A DNA stretch of 64,000 nt, taken from Nocardioides oceani (GTDB taxonomy: Bacteria; Actinomycetota; Actinomycetes; Propionibacteriales; Nocardioidaceae). The position numbers and the translations under genes were made by a program. Of the stretch, positions 8,529 to 17,465 are shown piece after piece; the stretch's first letter is position 1; every line of letters starts with the position of its first letter. The stretch covers positions 150,395-214,394 of the forward strand of contig NZ_JAUHJQ010000003.1 in NCBI RefSeq assembly GCF_030412965.1, given 5' to 3'. The notes beneath the pieces were generated by a model that searched no databases, was not told the DNA's origin, and worked only from the letters and a program-made list of their open reading frames with translations.

Positions 8529-9776
8529 ATGACCGCCATCACCCGCAAGGCCGAGAACCCCGTCGCCCACCTCACGCCCGAGGACGTCGAGCAGATCGGG
8601 ATCGAGCTCGACGCCATCCGCCAGGAGGTCATCGACAGCCGCGGCGAGGGCGACGCGGCGTACATCCGCCGGATCGTCGACGTCCAGCGCAAGCTCGAGC
8701 TCGGCTCCCGCGCCGTCCTGCTCGTCAGCGTGCTGCCCCCGGCCTGGATCGCCGGCACCATCGGTCTCTCGGTCGCCAAGATCCTGGAGAACATGGAGAT
8801 CGGGCACAACGTCATGCACGGCCAGTGGGACTGGATGCGCGACCCGAAGATCCACTCGACCACCTGGGAGTGGGACAACGCCTCCACCGCCGACGGGTGG
8901 AAGCACTCGCACAACGAGATCCACCACACCTACACGAACATCGTCGGCAAGGACAACGACCTCGGCTACGGCATCATGCGCGTCGACGAGGACCAGCGCT
9001 GGCACCCCTTCCACCTCGGCCAGCCGCTGTGGAACTTCATCAACGCCTGCTTCTTCGAGTACGGCATCGCGGCCTACGACCTCGAGCTGGGCAAGAACCT
9101 CGCCATGCCCAAGGAGAAGCGCAGCGCGGAGTTCAAGGCCAACCTCGGCAAGACGCTGCGCAAGATCCGCAAGCAGGCGACCAAGGACTACGTCGTCAAC
9201 CCCGCGCTGGCGCTGCCCACCGGCTCGTTCGTGCCGACGCTGGCCGCCAACTTCGTGGCGAACCTGGTGCGCAACCTGTGGTCGCACTCGGTGATCATGT
9301 GCGGCCACTTCCCCGAGGGCGTCGAGACCTTCGAGAAGGCGGCGCTGCCGGAGAAGGAGACGCGCGGGGAGTGGTACGTGCGCCAGATGCTCGGCTCCGC
9401 CAACATCTCCGGCTCGCGGTTCATGCACCTGATGACCGGCAACCTCTCGCACCAGATCGAGCACCACCTCTTCCCGGACCTGCCCTCGAACCGGTACGCC
9501 GAGGTCGCGCCCAAGGTCAAGGCGCTGTTCGACAAGTACGACCTCAACTACCACGAGGCGCCGCTGCCGCAGCAGGTCGCGAGCGCCTGGCACAAGGTCG
9601 TCCGGCTCTCGCTGCCCAACGGCTGGCTGGCCACCACCACGCCCGCCAACGCGCCGAAGCAGCTGGCGATGCTGTGGAAGATGACCACGGGCGACCGCAG
9701 GACGCGCCGCGCCGCCCAGGCCCGCCTCGACCAGCTCGCGCGCCGTCAGCGCACCGAGGTCGCCGCCGCGGCCTGA
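8529..9776 (+). CDS. Membrane fatty-acid/acyl-CoA desaturase (DesA3-like)
   Basis: 415 residues with the three histidine boxes of membrane di-iron desaturases: HNVMH (93-97), HNEIHH (128-133) and HQIEHH (308-313). Hydrophobic helices lie at about 60-85 and 225-255. It introduces a double bond into acyl-CoA or lipid-bound acyl chains using electrons from the reductase encoded immediately upstream. A strong AAGGAG ribosome site precedes the ATG. Closest recognisable relatives are actinobacterial DesA3/linoleoyl-CoA-desaturase-type enzymes. Double-bond position cannot be told from sequence. The 3' end is convergent with the MmgE/PrpD gene, with a short hairpin between them. Confidence 0.94.
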   Translation: MTAITRKAENPVAHLTPEDVEQIGIELDAIRQEVIDSRGEGDAAYIRRIVDVQRKLELGSRAVLLVSVLPPAWIAGTIGLSVAKILENMEIGHNVMHGQWDWMRDPKIHSTTWEWDNASTADGWKHSHNEIHHTYTNIVGKDNDLGYGIMRVDEDQRWHPFHLGQPLWNFINACFFEYGIAAYDLELGKNLAMPKEKRSAEFKANLGKTLRKIRKQATKDYVVNPALALPTGSFVPTLAANFVANLVRNLWSHSVIMCGHFPEGVETFEKAALPEKETRGEWYVRQMLGSANISGSRFMHLMTGNLSHQIEHHLFPDLPSNRYAEVAPKVKALFDKYDLNYHEAPLPQQVASAWHKVVRLSLPNGWLATTTPANAPKQLAMLWKMTTGDRRTRRAAQARLDQLARRQRTEVAAAA

Positions 9777-9784
9777 TCCTGCGA

Positions 9785-9804
9785 CGGCGCGTCAGTGCGC
9801 GCCG
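9785..9804. terminator. Short GC hairpin between convergent genes
   Basis: CGGCGCG (9785-9791) pairs with CGCGCCG (9798-9804) around a 6-base loop, directly after the desaturase stop and overlapping the stop of the facing MmgE/PrpD gene. No T-run follows on either strand, so termination is inferred from position. Confidence 0.4.
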
Positions 9805-11207
9805 ACGTACGGCAGCGCGGCGTACGCCGCGACGACGTCAGGGGCGTCGACGAGTGCCCGGACACCGGCCAGCAGGTCGGCCGCCCGGGGCCCGTCGGCG
9901 CCCCTGCTCGCGTCGGTGGCGCGGTCCGGGCCCGCCGCCAGGAGCCGATCGATCTTCGCGACCACGTCCGCCTCGCCCAGGGGGAAGTGGGCCGTGTCCC
10001 CGATCGGGTCGGGCTGGGCGAGGGCGACGGTCCGCCCGTCGGCGAGCTCGACGACCACCTCGGTCACCCGCCGGCGGGGCAGGTGGGCGTCGAGGTCGGC
10101 GCGCACCTCGACCACCACCCGGTCGCTGAAGGCCGCGGCACGCTCGAACGCCGCCGTGCCGGGCTCCATCGTGCTCGGGTCGACGGCGTCGGCGGTGCAG
10201 GCCACGGCCACGACGAACGGCATCGAGAACATCCCGCCGAGCCGGGTGACCGGGTCGCGCTGGAGGAGCGGTCGGGCCAGGCCGTGGGTGGCGACGTGGA
10301 CCGAGGCGACGTCGTCGCCCGACCAGCCGTCGGCGCGGCGCAGCGACTGCACGAGGTCGACCGCCGGGTGGGTGTAGGAGCAGGCGGCGTGCTGCTTGAG
10401 GTAGCCCTCGGCCACCAGCCACCGCTCGCCGAGGTCCTCGACCAGCACCTCCGGGTCCAGCGTGCCCAGCAGGTCGAACGCCGCCGCGGCCCCGCCGCGG
10501 TTGACCGCCAGGCCGGCGCGGGCCAGCCGGGCGGCCAGCAGCCCGCCGACCGCGGCCTGCCCGAGCCACAGGTTGCGCGCGAAGTCGCCGGCGAGCACCG
10601 AGGTCCAGGGGGTGACGGTCATCAGGTCGGTGCTCACGTCGATCGCGGCGGCCAGCTGTCCGACCGTGCAGCCGTGGACGACCGCGGCGGCGGCCGCCGC
10701 CCCGGTCACGCCCCAGTGGCCGTGCGTGTGCCATGCGGGGTCCCGGCGCAGGGCCCGGCCGAACCGCGCGGCGACCTCGTAGCCCACGGCGACGGCGGTC
10801 AGCAGCCGTTCCCCGGTGACCGGCGTGGGCGACTCGTGCGCGGCGGCCAGGGCGGCGGGCACCACGTGCGCGGCCGGGTGCCCGGCGGCGTGCTTGTTGC
10901 CCTCGTCGAGCTCCTGTGAGCAGGCTGCGGTGGCGAGCAGCCGCGCGGCGGTGTCGGGGTCCGTGCGCCGCTCGCAGCCGACGAGCGGGTGCGGTCCGGC
11001 CGGCGTCGGCCACACGTCCAGGAGACGCCGGAGCTCGGGCGTCCGCATGCCGGCGACCGTGACCCCGAGGAGGTCGGTGAGCACCACCGGGAGGCGGTCG
11101 GCCACCGGTCGCACGTCCCCGTGCCGGTAGTCGTGCAACGTGCCGGCCAGGCGGTCGATCGCCGACCGCGTCTGTTCCGCCAGAAGGAACGAATCTGTCG
11201 TCGTCAC
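9792..11207 (-). CDS. MmgE/PrpD family protein (first copy)
   Basis: 471 residues of the 2-methylcitrate-dehydratase-like fold. Recognisable are the N-terminal helix leading into LLGVTVAG, the EGNKHAAGHPAAHVVPAALAAA segment that holds active-site residues in family members, and the conserved HGHWG and KQHAACSYTHPAVD regions. Family members act as dehydratases or isomerases on tri/dicarboxylates, and some are epimerases. It is transcribed away from the CoA-transferase operon. A GTTCC-N7-GGAAC site lies inside its first codons (11174-11190), so either the GTG at 11207 is the true start and the operator is intragenic, or translation starts further in. Belongs by regulation to the IclR-controlled island. 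Confidence 0.88.
   Translation of the reverse strand: MTTTDSFLLAEQTRSAIDRLAGTLHDYRHGDVRPVADRLPVVLTDLLGVTVAGMRTPELRRLLDVWPTPAGPHPLVGCERRTDPDTAARLLATAACSQELDEGNKHAAGHPAAHVVPAALAAAHESPTPVTGERLLTAVAVGYEVAARFGRALRRDPAWHTHGHWGVTGAAAAAAVVHGCTVGQLAAAIDVSTDLMTVTPWTSVLAGDFARNLWLGQAAVGGLLAARLARAGLAVNRGGAAAAFDLLGTLDPEVLVEDLGERWLVAEGYLKQHAACSYTHPAVDLVQSLRRADGWSGDDVASVHVATHGLARPLLQRDPVTRLGGMFSMPFVVAVACTADAVDPSTMEPGTAAFERAAAFSDRVVVEVRADLDAHLPRRRVTEVVVELADGRTVALAQPDPIGDTAHFPLGEADVVAKIDRLLAAGPDRATDASRGADGPRAADLLAGVRALVDAPDVVAAYAALPYVGAH
11174..11190. promoter_or_regulatory. IclR-type operator, site 1
   Basis: Minus strand reads GTTCCTTCTGGCGGAAC, which differs at one base from site 5 (18434-18450). It overlaps codons 6-12 of the first MmgE/PrpD gene and lies 190 bp from the CoA-transferase operon start. 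Confidence 0.65.
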
Positions 11208-11352
11208 GCCGCGACGGTACGCCGGGCGCGGGGTTCCGGCAATGGGCGTTCAGCCTCGCTGCGGGCGCAAGTTGGCCGGTGATCGTGAGTATTCGACCGG
11301 CAGAGTCTTCTGTTCCGGCGGGTGGTGTGGTTAGAGTGAGGCCCTGTCAGAT

Positions 11353-11369
11353 GTTTCTGCAAGCGGAAC
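11353..11369. promoter_or_regulatory. IclR-type operator, site 2
   Basis: GTTTCTGCAAGCGGAAC, 10 bp before the GTG of the CoA-transferase gene. Same GTTYC-N7-GGAAC architecture as the sites beside the iclR gene. Position right at the translation start suggests repression of the operon. Confidence 0.65.
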
Positions 11370-11379
11370 GGATGGGCGC

Positions 11380-12576
11380 GTGCCAGAGCCGATGCCACTG
11401 GAGGGCCTGCGGGTCCTCGACGTCTCGACGATCCTGGCCGGCCCGCTGTGCTGCCAGATCCTGGGCGACTACGGCGCCGACGTCGTCAAGATCGAGCACC
11501 CCCGCCACGGCGACAACATGCGCGGCCACGGCCGCAGCAAGGACGGCGTCCCGCTGTGGTGGAAGGAGATCAGCCGCAACAAGCGGACGGTCGCCCTCGA
11601 CCTCAAGCACCCCGACGGCGCCGCGATCTTCCGCCGGCTCGCCGCGACCGCCGACGTCGTCGTGGAGAACTTCCGCCCGGGCACGCTCGAGCGCTGGGGG
11701 ATCGGCCCCGACGTGCTCCAGGCCGACAACCCCCGGCTCGTGGTCGCCCGGCTGACCGGCTTCGGACAGACCGGGCCGTACTCCTCGCGCGCCGGCTTCG
11801 GCACCCTCGCCGAGGCGATGAGCGGCTTCGCCGCCGCCACCGGTGAGCCGGACGGCCCGCCGACGCTGCCGGCGTTCGGCCTGGCCGACAGCATCTGCGG
11901 CATCGCCGCCTCCTCGGCCGTGCTCATGGCGCTGCGCCACCGCGACGCCACCGGCCGCGGGCAGGTCGTCGACCTCAGCATCCTCGAGCCGATCATGGCC
12001 GCCGTCGGCCCGGGGCCGACGGTCTACCAGCAGCTCGGCGAGGTGCCGCAGCGCCAGGGCAACCGGTCCACCAACAACGCCCCGCGCAACACCTACCGCA
12101 CCTCCGACGACCGCTGGGTCGCCATCAGCACCAGCGCGCAGCGGATCGCCGAACGGGTCATGGAGCTCGTGGGTCATCCCGAGGTCATCGACGAGCCGTG
12201 GTTCGCCACCGGCGCCGGTCGCGCCGAGCACGTCGACCTGCTCGACGAGATGGTGGGGGGCTGGATCGCCCAGCGCGACCGGGAGACCGTCCTCGACGCC
12301 TTCACCGAGGCCGGGGCCGCCATCGCGCCGGTCTACGACGCGCGCGACATCACCGAGGACCCCCACGTGCGGGAGACGGAGATGCTCGTCGAGGTCGACG
12401 ACCCCGACCTCGGCCCGCTCCTGCAGCACAACGTGATGTGGCGGATGAGCGAGACGCCGGGCCGCATCCGGTTCACCGGCCGCGCGATCGGCGCCGACAC
12501 CGACGAGGTGCTCGGCGAGGTCGGCCTGGACGCCGACGAGATCGCCACCCTGAAGAAGAAGGAGATCGTGCGATGA
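11380..12576 (+). CDS. Class III CoA-transferase (CaiB/BaiF family)
   Basis: 398 residues. Family signatures: RVLDVSTILAGPLCCQILGDYGADVVKIEHP at the N-terminus, ENFRPGTLERWG near 96, and the catalytic Asp in FGLADSICG (Asp170), which forms the acyl-anhydride intermediate. It moves CoA from a donor acyl-CoA to a carboxylic acid. First gene of a four-gene operon; its stop overlaps the next ATG by 4 bp. In this setting it probably activates an open-chain acid made by the downstream hydrolases. A second in-frame ATG at 11392 is an alternative start. Acceptor acid unknown. Confidence 0.92.
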   Translation: MPEPMPLEGLRVLDVSTILAGPLCCQILGDYGADVVKIEHPRHGDNMRGHGRSKDGVPLWWKEISRNKRTVALDLKHPDGAAIFRRLAATADVVVENFRPGTLERWGIGPDVLQADNPRLVVARLTGFGQTGPYSSRAGFGTLAEAMSGFAAATGEPDGPPTLPAFGLADSICGIAASSAVLMALRHRDATGRGQVVDLSILEPIMAAVGPGPTVYQQLGEVPQRQGNRSTNNAPRNTYRTSDDRWVAISTSAQRIAERVMELVGHPEVIDEPWFATGAGRAEHVDLLDEMVGGWIAQRDRETVLDAFTEAGAAIAPVYDARDITEDPHVRETEMLVEVDDPDLGPLLQHNVMWRMSETPGRIRFTGRAIGADTDEVLGEVGLDADEIATLKKKEIVR

Positions 12577-13394
12577 CGGACGCCCTGCTCGGGGCCGTGC
12601 AAGCAGGCGTGGAGGTCGTCGACCTCGGTCGCCAGCTGCGCGTCGGCATGCCGCAGTCGCCCAACCACCCGGCGTTCTGGCACACCCTGCCGCGCCGCCA
12701 CGGCGACATGGTGCGCTCCGACGGGAGCAGCGCCGCCAACGACATGATCACGACCGGCACCCACGTCGGCACCCACATCGACGCGCTCGCGCACGTGTCC
12801 TTCGACGGCAAGATGCACGGCGGCGTCGACGCCGTCGCGGCCGGCGTCGGGGGCAAGTACGACGAGCTCGGCGTCCACACCATCGCCCCGATGGTCCGTC
12901 GCGGGGTGCTCCTCGACGTGGCCGGACACCTCGGGGTGGAGCACTGCGAGGGCGGCTACGAGATCACCGTGGCCGACCTGGAGGCCACCTCCGCCCGGCA
13001 GGGCGTCGAGGTCGGCGAGGGCGACGTGGTGCTGATCCGCAGCGGCTGGGGCTCGCGCTTCGCCGAGGGTGCGCCGTACGTCGGCGGGCCCTCGGGGGTG
13101 CCCGGCGTCGGCGAGGCCGGTGCCCAGTGGCTCGCCGACCGGCGGGTGCACGCGGCGGGCGCCGACACCATCGCCTTCGAGCGGCTCGCCCCGGGAGGCG
13201 GGCACGCGCTGCTGCCGGCGCACCGGGTCCTCCTGGTCGAGGCGGGCATCTACATCGTCGAGGCGCTCGACCTCGAGGGTCTGGCCGCGACCGGCTGGGC
13301 GGAGTTCACCTTCGTCCTGGTGCCGCTCAACATCTACGGCGCCACCGGCTCGCCCGTGCGTCCGCTCGCGATCCGCTCGGCGGCGACGGCATGA
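12573..13394 (+). CDS. Cyclase family protein (kynurenine-formamidase-like metal hydrolase)
   Basis: 273 residues from the ATG overlapping the upstream stop (ATGA). The metal-binding signature THVGTHID (His64, His68, Asp70 of the HxGTHxD motif) defines the cyclase/bacterial kynurenine formamidase fold, followed by a VLIRSGW strand and the C-terminal EFTFVLVPLNI region. Members hydrolyse formamides, lactones or similar C-N/C-O bonds with Zn or Mn. Sandwiched between the CoA-transferase and the second MmgE/PrpD gene with 4-bp overlaps on both sides, so it acts in the same pathway. Substrate not deducible. Confidence 0.9.
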   Translation: MTDALLGAVQAGVEVVDLGRQLRVGMPQSPNHPAFWHTLPRRHGDMVRSDGSSAANDMITTGTHVGTHIDALAHVSFDGKMHGGVDAVAAGVGGKYDELGVHTIAPMVRRGVLLDVAGHLGVEHCEGGYEITVADLEATSARQGVEVGEGDVVLIRSGWGSRFAEGAPYVGGPSGVPGVGEAGAQWLADRRVHAAGADTIAFERLAPGGGHALLPAHRVLLVEAGIYIVEALDLEGLAATGWAEFTFVLVPLNIYGATGSPVRPLAIRSAATA

Positions 13395-14842
13395 GCGAGC
13401 GGACCCTCGCCCAGCAGCTCGGCGACTTCGCCGCGGCCACCGGCTACGACGACCTCCCGCAGGACGTCGTCGACAGCGTCCGCAAGCGCGTCCTCGACAC
13501 GCTCGGCATCGCCGTGGCCGCCTCGACCCTGGAGACCAGCCGGGCCGCACGCTCCTGGGCTCGCTACCAGGGCGGCCGGCCGGTCGCGTCCGCGGTCGGC
13601 GTGCCGGAGCGGCTGCCCGCCGCGCTGGCGGCGTTCGTCAACGGGGTGCTCGCGCACTCCCTCGACTACGACGACACCCACCTGCCCTCGGTGCTGCACC
13701 CGAGCGCCACGGTCGTCCCGGCGGCCCTCGCGGCCGCCGAGCGGCACGGCGCCGACGGTCGCGAGCTGGTGCGCGCCACCGCCATCGGCCTCGAGGTCTG
13801 CGTCCGCCTGGGCATGGCGGGCTACGACGAGGCGGCCAAGAACTCCACCTTCTTCGAGCACGGCCAGCACGCCACCTCGATCTGCGGCGCGATGGGCGGG
13901 GCGGTCGCCGCGACCGTCCTGGCCGGCGGTGACGCCGACGCGGTCGTGGACGCGCTGGGCGTCGCGGCGTCGATGGCGTCGGGGATCATCGAGGCCAACC
14001 GCACCGGCGGCACCGTGAAGCGGATGCACTGCGGCTGGGCCGCCCACGCGGCGGTCTCGGCGGCGGAGCTGGTCGAGCACGGCTTCACCGGCCCGCCGAC
14101 CGTCCTGGAGGGCCGCTTCGGCTTCTACCAGGCGTGGCTGCACGGGCAGTACGACGCCGCCGCGGTGACCGACGGCCTCGGCACCGACTGGGCGGTGCCG
14201 GGCATCTTCGTGAAGCCGTACCCGGCCAACCACTTCACCCACGCCGCCGTCGACGCGGCGGGACGCCTCCGCGAGGCGGGGATCGGTCCCGACGACGTCG
14301 AGCGGCTGGTCCTCGGCGTGCCCGCGCCCAACCTGCGCACGATCGGGGAGCCGATCGACGTCAAGCGGGCCCCGGAGACCGGCTACATGGCGCAGTTCAG
14401 CGGGCCGTACGCCGTCGCGGTCGGCCTGCTCGGCGGCTCCGGCCTCGGGGCGGGCGTGGACGACTACACCGACGAGCTGGCCCGCGACCCGCAGCGCCGG
14501 GCGATCATGGCCAAGGTCGACGTGGTGCCGGACCAGCGCTGCACCGACATCTTCCCGCGGCAGTTCCCGGCGGTCCTCACCGCGCACCTGACCGACGGCC
14601 GGGAGGTCGTGCACGAGGTGCTGACGACCCGCGGCGGCCCGGAGCGGCCGCTGTCGTTCGAGGAGCTGACCGCCAAGTTCGACGCCAACGCGTCCCGGGT
14701 CCTCGAGGCGGCCGACGCGGCCGCCCTCGCGGAGGCCTGCCGGACGCTCGAGACCTGCACCGACCTGTCCGCCGTCCTCGCGCCCCTCACGCGCGTCGAC
14801 GCCGGCGCCATGCGAGACAACGAGAAGGGTGACCGACCGTGA
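13391..14842 (+). CDS. MmgE/PrpD family protein (second copy)
   Basis: 483 residues from the ATG overlapping the previous stop. It begins LAQQLGDFAAATGYDDLPQDVV, the usual MmgE/PrpD N-terminus. It has the conserved HSLDYDDTHLPSVLHPSATVVP segment with probable active-site residues, then RMHCGWAAHAAV and the KPYPANHFTHAAVDA motif. It is more canonical than the copy at 9792-11207, so the two probably catalyse different dehydration or isomerisation steps. Translationally coupled on both sides within the operon. Confidence 0.9.
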   Translation: MSERTLAQQLGDFAAATGYDDLPQDVVDSVRKRVLDTLGIAVAASTLETSRAARSWARYQGGRPVASAVGVPERLPAALAAFVNGVLAHSLDYDDTHLPSVLHPSATVVPAALAAAERHGADGRELVRATAIGLEVCVRLGMAGYDEAAKNSTFFEHGQHATSICGAMGGAVAATVLAGGDADAVVDALGVAASMASGIIEANRTGGTVKRMHCGWAAHAAVSAAELVEHGFTGPPTVLEGRFGFYQAWLHGQYDAAAVTDGLGTDWAVPGIFVKPYPANHFTHAAVDAAGRLREAGIGPDDVERLVLGVPAPNLRTIGEPIDVKRAPETGYMAQFSGPYAVAVGLLGGSGLGAGVDDYTDELARDPQRRAIMAKVDVVPDQRCTDIFPRQFPAVLTAHLTDGREVVHEVLTTRGGPERPLSFEELTAKFDANASRVLEAADAAALAEACRTLETCTDLSAVLAPLTRVDAGAMRDNEKGDRP

Positions 14843-16323
14843 GCAACGCCAGCGAGACCTCGGGGTACGACCTCGTCATCAAGAACGCCCGGGTCGTCCG
14901 CCCCGGCCAGGAGCAGCCGGAGGACCTCGACGTCGCGGTCCGCGACGGCCGGTTCGCCGCGTTCGAGCCCTCGATCGACGCAGGTGGTGCCGAGGTCCTC
15001 GACGCCGGCGGGAAGCACCTCTTCCCCGGCGTCGTGGACGTGCACCAGCACTGGGGCATCTACAACGAGCTCGGCGAGGACGCCGACACCGAGAGCCGCG
15101 CGTCCGCCCAGGGCGGAGTCACCTCCGGGATCACCTACATCCGCACCGGCGCCTACTACATGAACCGCACCGGGCCTTATCGCGAGGTGTTCCCCGACAT
15201 CCTGGCCGCGACCGACGGCCGCGCGTACGTCGACTACGCCTTCCACGTCGCCCCGATCCTCCAGGAGCACATCGAGGAGATCCCGATGATGATCGAGGAG
15301 CACGGCGTGCCGTCCTTCAAGATCTTCATGTTCTACGGCAGCCACGGGCTGCACGGGCGCTCCGCGGACCAGGGCTCGTTCCTGATGCTGCCCGAGGACG
15401 AGTCCTACGACCTGGCCCACTTCGAGTTCATCATGCGCGCGCTGCAGAAGGCCCGGGCGGACGAGCGCTTCGCCGAGGACCGCGACGCCATCTCGCTCTC
15501 GCTGCACTGCGAGACCGCCGAGATCATGCGCGCCTACACCAAGCTGGTCGAGCAGGAGGGCAAGCTCACCGGGCTCGAGGCGTACAGCGCCTCGCGTCCG
15601 CCGCACTCCGAGGGCCTGGCGATCACCATCGCCTCCTACCTCGCCCACGAGACCGAGCTGCCCACCATCAACCTGCTCCACCTCACCTCGCGCAAGGCGA
15701 TCGAGGCGGCGATGATGATGCAGCAGACCTTCCCGCACATCGACTTCCGCCGCGAGGTCACCGTCGGCCACCTGGTCGCCAACTACAACACCGCCTCGCT
15801 CGGCGGCAAGGTGAACCCGCCGCTGCGCTCGCCCGAGGACGTCGACTCCCTGTGGGAGCACGTGCTCGCCGGCAACTTCTCGTGGGTCACCTCCGACCAC
15901 GCGTGCTGCCGGGAGGAGACGAAGTTCGGGGAGCCCAAGGAGGACGTGTTCCTCGCGAAGTCCGGCTTCGGCGGCACCGAGTACCTGCTGCCCGCGCTGG
16001 TCACCGAGGGCCGTCGTCGCGGCCTGTCCTACACCCGCATCGCCGAGCTCGTCTCCCGCAACCCCGCGGAGCGCTTCGGCATGAAGGACAAGGGCGACCT
16101 GGCCGTCGGCAAGGACGCCGACTTCTGCCTGCTCGACGACGACGTCACCTACGAGGTGCACGCCGAGGACTCCCTCTCCACCCAGGAGTACACGCCCTTC
16201 GAGGGCTTCGAGCTGACCGCCAAGGTGACCGACACCTACCTCCGCGGCGAGGCCGTCCTCCGCGACGGCGACATCGTCGGCTCCCCGCGCGGGCAGTTCG
16301 TCCGCCGCTCCGGCCGCCGCTGA
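14839..16323 (+). CDS. Cyclic amide hydrolase (dihydropyrimidinase/hydantoinase/allantoinase-like)
   Basis: 494 residues. All metal ligands of the binuclear cyclic-amidohydrolase subtype are present: His69 and His71 (DVHQHW), the carboxylated Lys161 (SFKIFMFY), His223 (LHCETAE), His281 (LLHLTSR) and Asp353 (TSDHACC). Such enzymes open cyclic amides or imides (dihydropyrimidines, hydantoins, allantoin, dihydroorotate). The GTG start overlaps the previous stop. A strong hairpin follows at 16332-16366, closing the operon. The ring-opening role is the best clue to the island's substrate class; which ring is opened is not shown by the sequence. Confidence 0.9.
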   Translation: MSNASETSGYDLVIKNARVVRPGQEQPEDLDVAVRDGRFAAFEPSIDAGGAEVLDAGGKHLFPGVVDVHQHWGIYNELGEDADTESRASAQGGVTSGITYIRTGAYYMNRTGPYREVFPDILAATDGRAYVDYAFHVAPILQEHIEEIPMMIEEHGVPSFKIFMFYGSHGLHGRSADQGSFLMLPEDESYDLAHFEFIMRALQKARADERFAEDRDAISLSLHCETAEIMRAYTKLVEQEGKLTGLEAYSASRPPHSEGLAITIASYLAHETELPTINLLHLTSRKAIEAAMMMQQTFPHIDFRREVTVGHLVANYNTASLGGKVNPPLRSPEDVDSLWEHVLAGNFSWVTSDHACCREETKFGEPKEDVFLAKSGFGGTEYLLPALVTEGRRRGLSYTRIAELVSRNPAERFGMKDKGDLAVGKDADFCLLDDDVTYEVHAEDSLSTQEYTPFEGFELTAKVTDTYLRGEAVLRDGDIVGSPRGQFVRRSGRR

Positions 16324-16331
16324 CCCACTCC

Positions 16332-16366
16332 CCAGGCCCGGACTCCCGGAGGGGGTCCGGGCCTGG
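16332..16366 (+). terminator. Strong stem-loop terminating the CoA-transferase operon
   Basis: A perfect 12-bp stem: CCAGGCCCGGAC (16332-16343) pairs with GTCCGGGCCTGG (16355-16366) around an 11-base loop, 9 bp after the cyclic-amide hydrolase stop. Typical actinobacterial terminator without a long T-run. Confidence 0.8.
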
Positions 16367-16380
16367 TCCTGTCCGCACGC

Positions 16381-16495
16381 TGCCGCTCGCGCAGCGAGCC
16401 GGGACTGCCGGTCGAGCAGCGAGCCCGCGCTGGCGGTCGAGGGCGAGCCCGCACTGCCGGTCGAGCAGCGAGCCCCGGCGAGCGTCGTCGAGACC
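16381..16495. repeat. Intergenic GTCGAGCAGCGAGC-type repeat cluster
   Basis: Three degenerate units of 24-25 bp (16404-16428, 16429-16452, 16453-16476) share CGGTCGAGCAGCGAGCCC, flanked by a partial unit and by GGCGAGCGTCGTCGAGACC. The sequence resembles the dispersed GTCGAGCAGCGAGC...GTCGTCGAGACC repeats I associate with Nocardioides intergenic DNA. It lies between the operon terminator and the 3' end of the CitE-like gene; no gene is visible in this 236-bp gap. Confidence 0.6.
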
Positions 16496-16559
16496 CCCGC
16501 CGGAGCAACCGGCCGGCCCGGGACAGGCCCGTCCAGGTGCCTCGAACCAGGGGGTCGGC

Positions 16560-17414
16560 TCAGCCGGCCCGCTCGGCGCGGGCCAGGACCTCCCGCGCCT
16601 CGCGGACGACCGCGGCGTCGATGAGCCGGCCGCGGGCGTCGGTGGTGACGCCCCCCTCGGCCGCGTCGAAGCGGGCGACGAGGTCGCGGGCGTCGGCGAC
16701 CTGTTCGGCCGTGGGGGTGAGGACGTCGTGGACGACCGGGACCTGGGCGGGGTGCACGGCGGTCCGGGAGCGGAAGCCCAGGTCGAGGAGGGCACGGGTC
16801 GACTCGGCGAACGCGTCGAGGTCCCGGAAGTCGGTGGACGTCGGGGCGACGGGCGCCTCGAGGCCTGCCGCGGCGCTGTGCACGACGACTTGCGTGCGCA
16901 GGTGGGTGACCGCCGCGTCGGTGGCTGGGCCGCGCGACATCCGGAGGTCGCCGAGCAGGTCGACCTCCCCGATCCCGAAGGCGGTGAGCCGCTCCTCGGC
17001 CGCGGACTCGGCGAGGGACAGCAGCCCCTCGGCGCTCTCGACGAGCCCGACCACGCGGACCGACCCCGGGACGAGCCCGCGCTCGGCCTCCAGGCGGGCC
17101 AGCAGTGCGGCGACCGTCCGGACTGCGGCCGGGGTGACGGTCGCGAGCAGGAGGCCGTCGAGACCCTGGCGGACCGCCGCGTCGAGGTCGTCCTCCAGTG
17201 CGGTCGGGCTGACCCGGACCCAGGTCTCGCCCGAGCCGGGTGCGGAAGCACCCGACCCGAGCCGGTCCCGTACGGCCTCCCGCGCGGCGGCCTTCTCGGG
17301 CAGCGGCACCGCGTCCTCGAGGTCGAGCACGACCGCGTCGGCGGGGCCGGCCGCGGCCTTGGGGAACAGGTCGGGCCGGTTGCCGGGGACGTACAGGAAC
17401 GAGCGGGGGAGCAT
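16560..17414 (-). CDS. HpcH/HpaI or CitE-like CoA-ester lyase
   Basis: 284 residues of the citrate-lyase-beta/malyl-CoA lyase family: N-terminal RSFLYVPGNRPDLFPKA, the LDLEDAVPLPEK phosphate/metal loop near 30-45, a metal-binding Glu in VGLVESAEG and an Asp in FGIGEVDLLGDL. Such Mg-dependent lyases split beta-hydroxyacyl-CoA (malyl-, methylmalyl-, citramalyl-CoA) into two smaller units. With a CoA-transferase in the same regulon, it is the likely C-C cleavage step. Second gene of an operon with the IclR gene (51-bp gap). A GGAAGGA site precedes the ATG. Confidence 0.9.
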   Translation of the reverse strand: MLPRSFLYVPGNRPDLFPKAAAGPADAVVLDLEDAVPLPEKAAAREAVRDRLGSGASAPGSGETWVRVSPTALEDDLDAAVRQGLDGLLLATVTPAAVRTVAALLARLEAERGLVPGSVRVVGLVESAEGLLSLAESAAEERLTAFGIGEVDLLGDLRMSRGPATDAAVTHLRTQVVVHSAAAGLEAPVAPTSTDFRDLDAFAESTRALLDLGFRSRTAVHPAQVPVVHDVLTPTAEQVADARDLVARFDAAEGGVTTDARGRLIDAAVVREAREVLARAERAG

Positions 17415-17465
17415 GGCGGGTCCTTCCGGGTGCCGGGCCGGTCCGGGGACCGGCCGGCGCGGTGG

